NCBI GenBank assembly: GCA_001630475.1
Contig: KV419399.1
Location: 580,552 to 644,551, forward strand
DNA length: 64,000 nucleotides
From: Sistotremastrum niveocremeum HHB9708
Taxonomy: Eukaryota; Basidiomycota; Agaricomycetes; Sistotremastrales; Sistotremastraceae
Direction: 5' to 3'
The notes beneath the pieces are model-generated. The model was given only the letters and a program-made list of their open reading frames with translations. It ran no database searches and was not told the origin of the DNA. Positions 47,760 through 60,101 of this stretch are shown here, piece by piece (position 1 is the stretch's first letter; each line of letters starts with the position of its first letter). Position numbers and translations under genes: made by a program.

Positions 47760-48830
47760 CTAGTAGGCTCCGTACGTGGGATATCCGGACTCATCGTCAG
47801 AATCGTCGTCGCTCGAATCTCCCGTAATCTGCTGACGCTCTATCATCAGCACAGATCCAGCGACTTCAGGTGTGTAAATGACATACCGGATTGACTTTGA
47901 CCACAAATCTAGATAAATCCTTCTCGCCAAGTTGCCTGCGCCCTGCTGTTGCAGACTTGTGCTGAGTCCGAAGGTGTCGTAACAGCGAATCGATCCGTCC
48001 ATTCTGAATTCTAAGATGACATTGCGGACACTCCAGCCCCAGCCCCAACCATGCCAGCACATGAGGAAGCTGGTGTCTAGTGTTGAGCGTTTGAGTTTTC
48101 ATCTTCGCTCTACAGACCCCTCCGTTCAAGTACTTGTGTGGCCATTGGCATGGTTGACCCGGATTGAAGCCGAACCAGTGGGCCGGTGCATCTTCCCGGA
48201 CTGCTTGCTCCTTCAGTGAGTCGATGAACTCCTGGAGTGGAGACACTCGGCGAGCTGAAGGTGCACCCCTGCCTCTGGTGCGGCGAGGAATGCTAGCTTG
48301 GTCTTGGGCTAGGTTCATAGATCAAGATCATGTCGCGCGAAAGATATTAGGGACAGTCACTGACCTGATTCATCAGGCTCATTCTGGTTCGGCGTTAGTT
48401 TGTATGAATCGATTGAATGCAAGCTTGAAGACTGACCTCCTCTTCCACAGGCCTCGAACCGCTCGTTGACTCAGTGACCCTTTCATTCGTTATTCTGGGC
48501 GTCTTTGCGCCCTTTCTGTTTTTTATTGTGTTCTGACGACACAAGAAAGAGAAAGGTCACGTAATTGAATTCACACGGAATGAGAAGGCGCGGCTTACAG
48601 GTGCCCTGCTAGAAGATCCGGGCTCGCATTGTGGAGGGCAGGAGCCAGTTGTCACATCTCCAGGTGGCTGGAATATGTGATTGAACTCCTGAGCCTTACC
48701 CTCCGCTAGACGAGCGCGTTTTCGAGCACGAGTTTCCGGTATTCCTGCACCAAGTCATGGATAGGTTGCATGCACGCCAGGCCGTGAGAGGCGGGTACGT
48801 ACTAGTAGGTTCTCTGGGCCTTTTGGGCAT
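47760..48830 (-). CDS. Putative nuclear C2H2 zinc-finger protein, six small exons
   Basis: The gene was assembled from clean splice sites. Exon 1 (MPKRPREPT, from ATG 48830) ends at a GTACGT donor. The following exons encode RIPETRARKRARLAEGKAQE (a good nuclear localisation signal), a short basic exon (NTIKNRKGAKTPRITNERV), a 19 bp exon (NEPDES), the main exon beginning DQASIPRRTRGRGAPSARR, and a last exon ITGDSSDDDSDDESGYPTYG that ends in GAY and a stop at 47760-47762. Every junction keeps phase, giving about 255 aa. The main exon contains one C2H2-like finger (LECPQCHLRI...LLRHLRTQH) and Cys/His before it (CQWPHKYLNGGVCRAKM). The last exon is strongly acidic. The finger and NLS suggest DNA or chromatin binding; the target is unknown. 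Confidence 0.7.
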
Positions 48831-49150
48831 CTTTGAGGAGGACGCGTGGATGAGTGGAAAGAGTTGTGGAGGGCGGAGGAAAAAATCAACAACGTCGGAG
48901 CGTCAATTAGAATTAACGTCTCCTACACTACATTCGCACGATAGCCCGGTCTTATCCTCCCTACCTTCTCATATGGATTTTTACCTAGTCTTGAATCCAA
49001 GCAAGTATTTTTTTGCTTGCCACCTCTCGCCTGTGAAGCCAACTTGGGTGCCACCACGACATCACAAGACAGGTGTGCAATTCGAAACAGCCACTCGTTT
49101 GTGTCCCGCAAACCTTACGTACTCTGTATCAAAGAGTCGAAAGAATTCTC

Positions 49151-49434
49151 ATGGCTCTGAGTTTTGCTTTTCAAGAAGGGCAGGATTTTGGAATGTCTAT
49201 GTATCGACATCGATTTGATTCTTCTCCTTCACTGCCCAACATCTCCTACAATGCTATCGGCTGGACCGAACGGCTGCCCTTTTCCTCCGTTCAGTCTCTG
49301 AGTTCTATCAGTCATTATAGATACTCAAGTCAAGGTATAACAGAAGCTCGAGAGATGAATATCAATAATTCAACAAAACCACAGGCGTCTCCGTGTCTCC
49401 GTGCCACTCCGTCCGGAACAGAGACAACACCTAG
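49151..49434 (+). CDS. Possible small two-exon gene (77 aa)
   Basis: ATG at 49151 opens MALSFAFQEGQDFGMSMYRH and runs to a GTATAAC donor at 49335; a CAG acceptor at 49384 restores frame into GVSVSPCHSVRNRDNT and a stop at 49432-49434. The 50 bp intron has typical size for this genome and the phase fits. The product is Ser-rich and has no known domain, signal peptide or membrane segment. With so short a protein, chance cannot be excluded. Confidence 0.3.
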
Positions 49435-51211
49435 GTCTGTACGTATACTCCGCGTCAGCTCCGAGTTTGTATTGATTTATGCAGTATAATCAACAGAAGA
49501 GTGTAGGAGCTACGCACTGGACTCTGCGGTTACTATCCAACGATCGGAGTACAGACCTACAAAGTACACGGATCCGCGAATCGAGTGCAATCCCTCGATC
49601 GGCATGATTTTCCATCTTGCGTTAGTCAGAAAGTCCGGGTCACGATAGCCAGCCACTCAATCAAACTACTCTGATGGTAAGTCATTGGAGACACTGCAGG
49701 CATGAGGGCGATGATGCAGCGCAACATTTTTGAACATATCTTATAAAGATAAATAATCACTGCATTATTTAGTCAGTGAGACATATTTTGTAAAATCCTT
49801 GAATGATTTGCAAAGATGGCTCTTGCGCTGAAGAAGTCTGTAATGTATAAGCAGATTCTTCGAGCTTTATCCATTGATCCCAATGGATAGAAGTTATTTA
49901 TCTTTACGCGTTTATTTCAAAATTTATGCACTGAAGCATTCCCCTCATGCCTGCTGTGAGACGCTGGAAAATCACTGATACTGTACATTTGAAACACTTT
50001 AAATTATCTGATAGAAGGGCTGGAAGCAGGGTCACCGTGTGAGGATTGTTGATGGATCGTCTCTTGAGATGGTATGTCCGCCGGACTTATAGGTAAGTCA
50101 TCCCCCGTTAGACTTCGATTGTCCGGGCAATTGACAGTGAGGACTGATCTGACGAGTCATGAGCAGGTTTGTTTACTTTACAGGAGGACAACTTTGGGTG
50201 TGAAATTATGTCGGGCATTCTCGAGTCCTCTTGACCAACGCACCTCATCTTTTACTGGTAACATAATATCAAGAATACCGAGTCTTGAGTCTTCAAAGGT
50301 GTTGACAGATATGACGCCAGACCCTGATTTCCAAACTTCAAATCGCACAAGGCGTGAGGCGTGAAGCCCACGGCGTGGCTGTCCGGATAACAACTAGTCA
50401 TCCTTGTCTTCCATCGAAGTCAACGACCATCTTTCACTCTTGAGACGGTCGTGAGCCGAGGAATACACCTTTGATGACCTACAAATGCCGCGTGGAGGTA
50501 GGGTGGACGTAATGATAGTGGGCGCTGGAAGGGCCCAATATACAAATATAAAGCGTCTTGTATTTTTCGTGCACCCTTATTTCGTTAGTCTGGCTTGTAC
50601 TTCTCGGCTCAGCACAAGACTATGACTCGGATCACCATGACAGCCAGATTAGATTCCGATTTGCGAAGAGGAAGAGGGAGAGTTTTAATGATCAAAATTG
50701 CCGTAGCAGCAGACTTGGGAAGATCTTCCCTGATCGGTAGCTGAGCCCAGTCCGAAGTGTTGTTCCATGTCCGACCTTCTTTACAGCCCGTACGTACGTG
50801 AGAGCTTCTACGGGCGGTGAAGATAGTGACATGTTTTGACCACCGCGCGCCTCATGTGAAATTGAAGTAGCAGAGTGGCGGGTTCGTTGAGCGAGCTCGA
50901 CGTTCAGTACAAGGCGCGTCAGGTAAATCTGGGGCGGAAGTATTCCGGAAGAGAGGCTGGCAGGAACGGGCGTGGGATGAGTTCCACGTGCCAGTGTGCG
51001 AGTGATGCCGAAAGCGTGCAAACATTCCGTTTCGGGATCAAAGCGATGCCCAAATGCGGCAAGTTATCGTTCGAACTCCGATGAGTTGTTTGTATGGTTC
51101 GCATCAAAATCTGGTATAAGGACCTGGCGGGCTCGTGTCTTGTTGTTCACCCGCTTTTGATCGCCCACCTGCTTATTGTCTTGACTCGTTTGGTTGGGCC
51201 CAGTGAGTGAA
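49435..51211. other. Intergenic upstream of HMG-box gene 2
   Basis: About 1.8 kb. An AT-rich block at 49730-49930 stands out from the surroundings, and a TATA-like TATAAGG lies near 51115, about 95 bp upstream of the HMG gene start. No gene, RNA gene or transposon end was recognised. Confidence 0.4.
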
Positions 51212-52987
51212 ATGTCCCGCCAGTCTTCTCCTTCTGCTTGTGAGTGTTATCCTCGTTTATAGCACTTCTCCCTCTCACTCTATTCCCTTATCAAGCTGAA
51301 TCGTCAGATTCGACGACATCCTTTGAAGTTAAATTCGCAACTAACATCACCCCCGCCTCCTATCCACCTTCGCTTTCCTCTCTCGAACCAACACCCGCCT
51401 TACTCGACGTTCCTCTGAAAGCTGCTGATGGCACCGAGATCGAAGTGCTCACGAACCTGGACACCGCTCAAAAATCTAATACCGTTCAGCGCCGGCTGCG
51501 CAATCGTCAGAAGAACGGCGACACGACTCACGTCCCACGCCCCGCCAATGCCTTTATCATCTTTCGCCGCTACTACACCAATAATGTCCACAAGCCAGGG
51601 ACCGTTGATACCTCCAAGTCGACCTTGAGTAGGATCATCGGAGAGGCGTGGAACGCCTTAGACCCTGAGCAACGCAAGCCCTTCGACGATGCCGCTAAGA
51701 GAGAAAAAGCCGCTCACGCGCTGAAGCATCCCGAATATCAGTTCAAGCCTATCCACAGCAAGAGACCGAAGAAGAATGAGAGGAACGCGACTCCCGCGTA
51801 CGATGATGATTATCAGGAGTATACCAAGCTAAAGCCATCGAGACTTGCCGCCCCCGCCCCGTCGGGCACCCGTCGCCGAGGTCGTCCCGCGACGCGTCAC
51901 GAAGCTTCTCCTTATCCATCCCGTTCACCGTTATCGTCTCGCGACGTCTCCCGCGATCCTACACCTGCACCTCCAGGAACATTGTACCCAGCGACGACAA
52001 CTCTTCCTGCTACCTTCCATGCGCCCGCACCACAGCCTTATGTGCCGTACCAACACACCCTGCCATCCGGTCTGGGACGCCGCCCAAGTTCCGTGCCTCC
52101 TGCGCAAAACTTTGGCTTCTCACAGCCTCAGCAGTACAACAACTCATTCTTCCCCATTACGGTACCTTCTTTGCCCATGATGCCCCTTGGTATGCCACCA
52201 TTGTCCGATGCGCTCGATTTGGCGACAAAGGATATCTCTCCAAGGAGATCGCGGCCCAGCTTTGGATTCAGTGGTAACTTGGCGGGATATGATATTCAAA
52301 TGGATGAGGCGCCAACTTCTCAAGGTCTTCTGGTGCGTATTCTGATCATGGTTGCGATGAATATTTGATTAACGTTCTCGATAGGGTTACGATCAGATGC
52401 GTAACTCGCTTTCCGAAGGCCATGATCCTTTGAATACTTTCAACTCTATTCCTTTGAGTGTTCGTCGTCCTTCAGCAGAGTGGCAACCTCAGTGGAGTTC
52501 GCCTCTCGCGCCGTTGCCGCTTCAGCCACGCCAGAAGGGACCCCATGAAGATGTCGTCTTCACGAACCCCTTCAGCCAATCATCGGACACCGCGAGCTCC
52601 AGCAACCCATCTCCCCACTCTCTCGCATCTCAGCTCGCCCCATCTCAACTGGATCTCATCTCTCCCCTCGACAACATCTCGGTCTCTTCGACTACCGCTC
52701 CTACATCGAACAATGCGCATTCTTTGAGCAACATGTTGACGTATGATGCGCCTGTTCACGCCAATGCTCTGGATATGCGAGGGCTTGACCTCTCTACCGG
52801 TCCCATGGACATGGGTCGTGAGCGCAGGTTGTCTTCGATGTTGGGCTTCAAGACGACTTCGCATCATCATGAGCTGTACCACCAGGGTCTTAGGCACGAA
52901 GGTATCTTGCCCGAGATGCCTGCTCATGAAGCCGACATCGACATGAGCCAGTATCTCCACGATACGAGCATGACCGTCGGGATGTAG
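51212..52987 (+). CDS. HMG-box transcription factor 2
   Basis: Three exons (51212-51239, 51296-52332, 52385-52987) join in phase to a 555 aa protein. The first exon (MSRQSSPSA) splices to SESSDSTTSFEVKF. The HMG box spans about residues 88-155: HVPRPANAFIIFRRYYTNNV, then TSKSTLSRIIGEAWNALDPE, RKPFDDAAKREKAAHALKHP and EYQFKP. As in the first HMG gene, PRPxNAFIxFR marks the sequence-specific fungal class that controls mating and development. Basic segments after the box (KRPKKNERN, RRRGRPATR, the latter like an AT-hook core) likely add DNA contacts and nuclear import. The remaining two thirds are Pro/Ser/Gln-rich with a His-rich end. An in-frame ATG-less extension through the first intron is open, but the spliced start explains the phase and a GTGAGT donor. 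Confidence 0.9.
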
Positions 52988-53910
52988 ATTCGCGCCAAAA
53001 TCGACTCTCTCTCGAAGACCCCCTTCTCCTTTTCTTGCCTCGGACATCTCTCAACTCTCTTTTGGATTAAGACAGGTTCTAAACTCTATTCGCCATCACT
53101 AATATTCCATCCTTCGCGGATCGTTCGCTTATTCTCTCTCTTCTCCACTGTATCAAATAGGATCGACTGGCTTCTACATCTCACTCATCCATGCGCTCAA
53201 TCACGTCTGCATCATCATTATATCCATTCTTTTGTTCTCCGGTCATACCGCTGTCCATTCTTCTGTAGCCATTTGATTGTTCCTTATCAGACCTTCATGT
53301 CATTATATACATCGCTCATCGCACATTATCTTGCTACCTTGCTGTTTACTTTCCTTTCTCGATGTTGTTATACTAGTAGGCTTGTCTTCGTTTACGGCCT
53401 AATAGAAAACGTTTCTGCTATTCAACTAAGTCGCCTCTGAGTTATCAAAGTTTTCCTATTCGTTCATGATGGCGCCATCGTTTGACAGGTGACTTACAGT
53501 TGTAAGTAGATCCGGTATTGAGCGGGCGGCGAATACCAGGATGCGTCCATCGTCTTCGAATTCTTCTTCTGGAGAAACCCTTGCTCTCCCCCCTCTGACA
53601 CCCAAATCGGGAAGGACTCAAAAATAGTTTAAGGTCCGACTGCGGCAACTATTGCCGAGTGTAAGCCGGCCGAACCACATATAAATGAAATAGCCTCTTA
53701 AATAAATAAATAAACCACTTCAATTTATTCAAATATATCTACCCTCCTCACTACAAGGCGAGATTCGAGTATTTGGAAGGATAACATGCCGGCGGGGTAT
53801 CGGTCACAGTGTGACATTTCGCGGAAGTCATGTGATTGCTGAGTGTTTACGTCAGAGCGAGAACGAAACCGCTTCAAGACGACTCTCACCGCACTCTCGT
53901 CGTCCTGGCT
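52988..53910. other. Intergenic: HMG gene 2 3' side and MULE left flank
   Basis: The left part is T/C-rich, as expected for a 3' UTR. The right part (about 53690-53760) is AT-rich with TAAATAAATAAATAAA. The left terminus of the MULE should lie here, but no matching inverted end was recognised. Confidence 0.4.
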
Positions 53911-56900
53911 TCAGTCCTCCTCCATCGCCGACGTCAACGGCGCCCCCAATGCCTCGCGGATGACCTCTCGTGGTCGAGTCCTGAAGAACATCGTATGGGC
54001 ACTGCCTGTCTCCCATGTGTTCGGATTGGTGGTTCGAGTTGAATTGGTACGTCGTTCTAAGTCCTGGCAATCAGATGCGAATTGAAAGAAGGCTCTCCCG
54101 TAGCGTTGGACGTGAGCCAAGAAGCGACGGTCCTGGTATTGGATCTGGTATCGGAGTGCATGAGAAAACCAGTCGCAAAGGTCTGCCGCGTGAGTCATAT
54201 CTTCGAGGAATGTTGTACGATCGAATATGCCGCTCATCTCTTCATTAAGCAGGTCGTCATCCTCGTCGTCCCCCCTCTCCTCCCCCTCGCCATATTCACC
54301 ATTCACGCCGTCGTCAACAGCATCAATTTGAGCAAGGACCGGTGGGACTCGGGGGGCTGCGGGCTCTTCGTAGAGCGGGATGAGCGATGGATGTTGCCAG
54401 AAGGGAGTGGTTCGGCGGCGCGAGACCTCGAGGAAGAAGATGGGCGGTACCGGTTCCACCAGCTGAATCAGGTGTTTGCAGTTCATGAACCGACTTTCGA
54501 CGAAGAAGCGACACGTGCAGACCCATTTGTACGGATTAGGTGCGTACGCAGTATCGTCTGGATTTGTAATCTGAGCCTTCTCACAGCGCCGCCATTCCCG
54601 TTTGAAGGCTTTGCGCCATGCCGGTAACTCTCGATAACGTGCGATCGGCCGCATTATCACATCTAACTTGCGATCATATTCAGGCACTAGCTTCTCGACC
54701 AAGATCCAGCAAAGAAGATCAATACGAGGTTTATGGAAGTGATGGAGGAAGTCTTTCTTGATACGACGCCAACTAGTGAATGGAAGTTGGTGAGTCCTTC
54801 ATTGTCTCAATTTATCGGTGCCACGTACTGAGATTCCACTATCATGGTAGTTTTGAGGACTGGAATGTCCGGATGAACGGATCGTGACCACAGCTCCCAG
54901 CGGCCATTGCGATACCAGTTCCCCCACAGGTAAGCCCACACTTCCGGTAGATCATTGCGCTCGCAGTATTTATACATTTGCTCAACAGCCCATTGTCGGA
55001 TCCCTGCCGGACTTGGGTGCGAGAACCCTGGGATCAAAGGATGGGCATTGTAATGGCGCACCATCATTGCAACAATATCAACCCGGTGCTCTTCCGGACA
55101 GAAGGTCCGACGGTCTCGTGGGGGAGGAGTTGTGTCGGCAGGGATGGCTGGGGTGGTGATTGGATCCTTAACGATGAGTCGGACAAAAGGTTTCTTGGTC
55201 GGAGCGGTGTCGAGATGGGCAAATGATGTGGTGTTGTTGTTGTCAACATCCATAGTGTTTGATGATGGCATTGTGGGAGGGGACTCGAGTGATCGCTGCG
55301 TGAGCCCTGGAAGACGAATGGTCAGGGAATTGGGCCCAACCACTGGTTCTGCAAGAGTGCCGATTGGGTCGACATCGTCTATGACACCACCCTCAAACTC
55401 GCTCGGATCGGCTCTTGTGGTTGGGACAAAGCTGGTGTTGATAAAGGCGAATTCAGAGTGTGCGGAGGTTGGATCGTAGGGAGTAGTAGATAGTTTATTC
55501 TTTGCAAGGCGCTCCCGCACAGCTCGCTTCAAATGCCAGAGACATATAGAATGTTTTGATGCTGGCCAAAGCTTCTTGGCGGCCCCAATCTCTGCAGTGT
55601 CCTTGTTGGTATGGACAAATTGAGGGCTTAGTCCATATTTTGCCTTCAGTGCAGCGAACCATGAATGGATGGCATTGAGTCGTTTACGAGGTGCAATTGA
55701 TGAAGCGGTCGACACGAAACAGTATGATAACGGAAATCCGGCATTATCGTGTTCGCCCAACGTGCTATACAGCTCGAGGTTTAGGGCGTTCGTACTGACT
55801 AATAAATTGATCAGTCTTCAAGCTCTCGGAAGCTTCAAGAAATGTAGACTCACATGTTGCATCCACCCCGATCTCCACAATCTTGCCTCGCAAATCTCGA
55901 TTAACTCTCTTCAAGCCAAATGCTAAGATGGTGACTCCTTCCGTAGCTGGCAGCTCCAACAAATCGACTTTCCCTTGCTCAGTAAACTCGGCCAATAGTT
56001 GGCGCGCCGAAAGTAACTGATCGTCACTTCGCTTCCACAACTGCTGACTGAATATAGTCCACGCAAACTGAATTTGCTTCGCAGTGACATAAGGCTTCCA
56101 ACGAATATAGCCCATTTAAGGATATCCGCAAGTATACTTGCCACGGGTACCTGCCTAATACACCGTAGGCAGGTATGAGATTATTGGCTGGACATTTAGG
56201 CAGGTACCTGCCTGCTACTTTTACTAGTAAATAGGGGTTATTTAGGCAAGTATAGGCAAGTAAGTACCTGTACTTGCCAAGTACAAGTATGGGATTTTGG
56301 CTGAAAAAAACAGGCAGGTACCTGCATGCAGGTACCCAGGTAAGGCAAGTATATATTTGTTGGAGGCCTTACAGTGACATGCGGAAATTCTTGACGGATT
56401 TCAGGGACCAGTGACGAGGGGGTGGACCACAGAATATTCTCGCGGATCATCTGGGCGGCCTTCTCGGGAAGAGCGAGGTTGTAATATGGTACATGATTGT
56501 CAGAGTGAGAGAAGCGAACGGTGAGGATATGGATCTGGGGATTGGAGTGCTGTTCTCGGCATCGAATCCTGAGGCTACTCTGGCATGAAAACCTTAACAT
56601 GCCGAGAGTATCTCGTGCCTTTGCTTGCGGTCTGGTGCTTTTCTTTGTGTGCTTTCGTCGGTCGGCATCCTGTGAGCACCAATATCGTGTTTCATGGCCC
56701 GAAGGCTCGCCTGACTCGTGCGCAAACTTGTTATGATCGCGAACCCTGAGTGTGTTGTTTATCAGGATCTCTTGAGCAGATTGTAAGAGAATAAATACAG
56801 CTTACGTGAATCGCCATCCGCTGACACTCCAGATCTCCTCGGATGTAATTCTGACGCGTTCTCGAAAAGTCACAAGGGGGTCGGCGGGTAGGAAGATACG

Positions 56901-57411
56901 AGCATGAACGCGAGGATTGCCTTTTTGGACAATGTCACGAAAATAGACAAAAAAATCTTGAAGCGTGTCAAAGCACGTAGGATCCTGTTTATGACGCGTC
57001 ATAAGTTGATAATTGACTAACAATGAATGAAGTTCGGACTCTGGGTATATTATTGTTATTTTCGAACGCGTCTGGATTGGCCTCACAGCCTGCACGAGTA
57101 TCAGGGTCTTGAGAAGCAGTCTCGGCGTCGCGTGAGAGAGAAGGGACAGGGGTGTGAAGGAAGGTGGTTTCTTCGCCGTTGATGTGGTTGGTGACTGCCT
57201 CAAGGGGTGCCCGAGATTGAATAGGAGGCTGAGGCTGTCGGCGAGAATCCTCGGCGGTGTCATTCTCGCGCTGCCTCTTGCGGGAATTGGCCTTGTGAAG
57301 CTTGCCGAGTTCCCGGCATGTGTCGCAGGTCTTCTGAGTGGCGTTTAGAGGAAGTTCTCGAGAGCAGGTAGCGCGGGAGCATCGCCGCACGCCTTCGGGG
57401 ACGTTCTCCAT
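53911..57411 (-). mobile_element. MULE (Mutator-like) transposon, transposase gene with a nested MITE
   Basis: Minus-strand exons encode a fungal MULE transposase. It starts near 57411 with a small zinc-ribbon-like motif (CSRATCSRELPLNATQKTC), followed by a FAR1-like DNA-binding part (WCSQDADRRKHTKKS, RDTLGMLRF). The catalytic domain has EIGVDAT, then LYSTLGEHDNAGFPLSYCFV, VHTNKDTAEIGAA and CLWHLKRAVRERL, with Asp residues of the DDE triad in GVDAT and TNKD. A SWIM zinc finger (WVCTCRFF...MNCKHLI) and an acidic end stop at 53911-53913. Introns with good ends occur near 56765-56813, 55796-55853 and 54774-54835. Two features damage the gene: a 282 bp MITE-like element in the coding sequence at 56090-56371, and a change of reading frame near 57030-57060 with no clear intron. 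Terminal inverted repeats and a 9 bp target duplication were not found, so the ends are only the coding limits. Confidence 0.8.
56090..56371. mobile_element. 282 bp MITE-like element nested in the MULE transposase
   Basis: The ends are inverted repeats TAAGGCTTCCAACGAATATA (left) and, read on the other strand at the right, TAAGGCCTCCAACAAATATA (18 of 20 identical). They are flanked by identical 8 bp copies of CAGTGACA at 56082-56089 and 56372-56379. Removing the element plus one copy restores the MULE reading FPHVTAKQIQ without a break. The 8 bp duplication suggests a hAT-type mobiliser, although its ends differ from those of the hAT at 3620. The interior is dense in GGTACCTGCCT/AGGCAGGTACC and GGCAAGTA motifs, so much of it can fold. 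It carries no coding capacity. Confidence 0.88.
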
Positions 57412-58009
57412 GAGCAGGGAGGAAAAATGGAGGAGAGAGAGTCACGTGAGCATGTTTGTGAACATAATATATTATTTGTGAAACCAAATAACAACAATTT
57501 GTTTAAGGTACTTAACAAAGCGATCGTGATCCTTAAGGAGCTTAAGATAAGACTTAAGCATCGGGATGGAGGACGAGGATGATCGGAGTTTGAAAAGAAC
57601 GACGCGCCTCGGTGTTTACGGTGATAATACTCGAAAAGGCAATGTCAGAGGGGGGAGAGCAGGGACAGCTCTTCTTCTGGTGTCAGTTTTCAAATATCCA
57701 GGGCCCCGATTCGACACGTGTCTCGGCATCAAATCTATGGTGATGGTATTTTATGGCTCTGACAGCATGAGCAGTGTATTCAAGTGTATTTTGCTTCATG
57801 TCGAGGCACAATCTGGCAATCATCCCAAGTTCATTCGATGGAGTCTACGACAGCCCTGATTCCAGAACCTGGAGACTATCTCTCACCATTATGTACAACG
57901 TGTCTTCGCACTTGCCATCCCGACCCAGCAACCCTTCTGCCGCAAGGCAGTCATCGTCACGGTCCCACCATACCATCGATATCGCTCTCCGCCATTAGAT
58001 CCTGAAAGG
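57412..58009. other. Intergenic between MULE and F-box gene 1
   Basis: Contains an AT-rich stretch (57465-57560) with CTTAAG motifs that could belong to the MULE right end. The last 60 bp before the F-box gene resemble the sequence before F-box gene 2 (CATCGATATCG...GCTCTCCGCCAT versus CATCGATATCG...GCTCTACCAT), so the duplication included the proximal promoter. Confidence 0.5.
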
Positions 58010-60101
58010 ATGGATAGCTATGACAAGCATGCCGTGAAGCAAGCTTTGGTGGCTCTGTCTCGTGAGCTCCAGGCCGTCATCCAAGACATGTAAGAATGCG
58101 CATGGCTCGTGGCTCGAGCACCGGAAAATCCTGATCTTCGGGATAGAGACCATATTGCCCTCGACCTTGAAGGTTCTAAGATCAACCATGAAAAGGGACA
58201 GTCGCTGACGACGGAACGCTCCAGTGAGTAGGGATCGTGTTTCTGTAGCGGTTAAGTATTCACCCTGTATCTTTCCTAGGAGACGCACAAGACAGTCTTC
58301 ATCATCTTACTTCGAAACTTCTCGACATCCAAGCTAGTGCCAACAGGTCGTTCGCAAGCTCCGTTGCTTGCGCGTCAGAGCACTTCAATCGCCACGCAGA
58401 AATTTCCTGTCTTCCGGTAGAGGTGCTATCCGGGATCCTCACTACATATGTCGAAAGCGAAATGGATGTGGATCACGAGTTGAATGATGACTCGAGAAAG
58501 CATATGATACTGCCTTATTCGTGGATAAACATCATTGCGGTGTATGTTCCTTTTCCACATCCAGGTCGACGGGCCAGGCTGATGTAGTCAATAGATGCAG
58601 GGGGTGGACTCGTCTGATAAACAATACTCCTGCTATTTGGACCTTCATCGACCTGTCGTGGCCGCAGGCGCGTATTCAACGCCATGTGGCACTCTCCAAA
58701 GATGCACCGTATCGTATATCATGGGATGTCAACCGGAGGCTCAAGATGCCCGACGTCGACTATCTCACGAAGGACAAACACCCCGTCGTGTCTCTTAAAA
58801 TCAGAGATATGTACCATGAATCGTCGGATTCTGTTCAATCATATTTCCTCGGATTTTGGAATCCCTGGATCCTGACACAACCAATCCACTTGGAGCTACT
58901 TCATATCGTACTGGGGCGGAGCTATCACCGTCCAGACACCCGGTTTGCCCTACCACCTATGCCAAACCTTAAACACATCCGCCTTCTTAATTGCTATACG
59001 ACATCCCACATCGCTCCATCGCTCCGTACAATCCATTTCGAGGCCACAAGTCGAGACTTCACCTACGAGCATATTCTAAGAATATTATCGGGGTGTCCTC
59101 TACTTACCTCAGTCTTCTTTAAGATGGACCTGTACAAAACGGATGCCGAGAATTCCAGCGAGGAATTTACCCCTTCACAAGACATCATCCCGGGCCCCAT
59201 TTCTGCTCCTCGTTGTCCAATGGTCCTTCCTCACCTCCGAGAATTGAGTCTGCAGTCCCTGTCTCTGAGAGAGACAGAATGCATACTGGATAATATTATC
59301 ATAGAGGCATTGCCTTCGTTCTCCGCATGGTATACAGCCCCTCAGCATCTGCCAAACTCAAGCTCTTTCTTCATCCCTAAGCCTCTTCAGGTTTACGCCT
59401 CTCCTGCAAAGACTCTAGAAGTTCGGGGTTCGCTTTTTCGGTACTCGAAAGACGACGAATATTTGCACGAATTTAGTTTTGACAGGCCTTACCGCGATTA
59501 CGGCTCGGAATACGTATCGGCCATTGCATCAATCACTCATTACTTCACCTCAATCGAGCACTTAGCTATCGATCCTTATAAGGCTCGGGACAATGCGGCA
59601 TGGATCAAAGCATTTCCTGTCTTTGACCGACTGAAGGAGCTATCCCTCTGGGGACTTCAACGAGAGCTCTTGGAAATTCTTCGAGCGCTTGCTGAAACAG
59701 AGCCACTTCTCTGCCCTAACTTGCGTGTTCTGGCGCTCCGGAACTCTGGAGGGATATTTTTTGGAGAGCCTCGATTGGTTTCTGGCGGTGGTAGAGTTAT
59801 CAGCGAAGAAGAGAAGCGCACAGGAAATTTATTGCAGTTCGCTGCTGACCAGCTAGAGCTGCTTCTCACCAGACGTGACCAGCTAGGCGTCCGGATCCAG
59901 AAGCTGATTCTGCCTGAAGCCAGCTCGTGGGACTCTCGAAATGAAAAATGGACATTGCACGTCGACACCGTGGTAATTGAAAGAGGTGCCGGGCCCGGGC
60001 CCGGGGGAAGCTATGATTCAGATGAGGAGGAGGAAGAGGAAGAGGATAGTGACGAGTACGATGATGACGATGACGATGATGGATATGACGACTATATATG
60101 A
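58010..60101 (+). CDS. F-box domain protein 1 (basidiomycete F-box/LRR-like family)
   Basis: Four exons (58010-58089, 58147-58223, 58280-58541, 58595-60101) give a 641 aa protein, in phase throughout. Exon 1 encodes MDSYDKHAVKQALVALSREL, probably helical. The F-box-like region is in exon 3-4: HAEISCLPVEVLSGILTTYV, LPYSWINIIAV, then CRGWTRLINNTPAIWTFIDL. The remainder has irregular leucine-rich segments (LRELSLQSLSLRE, LKELSLWGLQ, NLRVLALRN). Such proteins normally act as substrate adaptors of SCF ubiquitin ligases, pairing with SKP1 through the F-box. The C-terminal ~40 residues are almost purely Asp/Glu/Tyr, absent from the paralogue, after a GPGPGG spacer. Gene 2 downstream matches it in exon number and all three intron phases, so the pair arose by tandem duplication. 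Confidence 0.85.

Noticed and set aside
50558-50740. Signal-peptide-like stretch (TLISLVWLVLLGSAQ)
   Set aside because: No ATG in frame at a suitable position and no downstream domain.
56135-56351. Smaller element with TACTTGCC ends and a TA duplication
   Set aside because: The palindromic GGCAAGTA motifs made this tempting, but the wider element 56090-56371 has better inverted ends and a perfect 8 bp duplication that restores the MULE frame.
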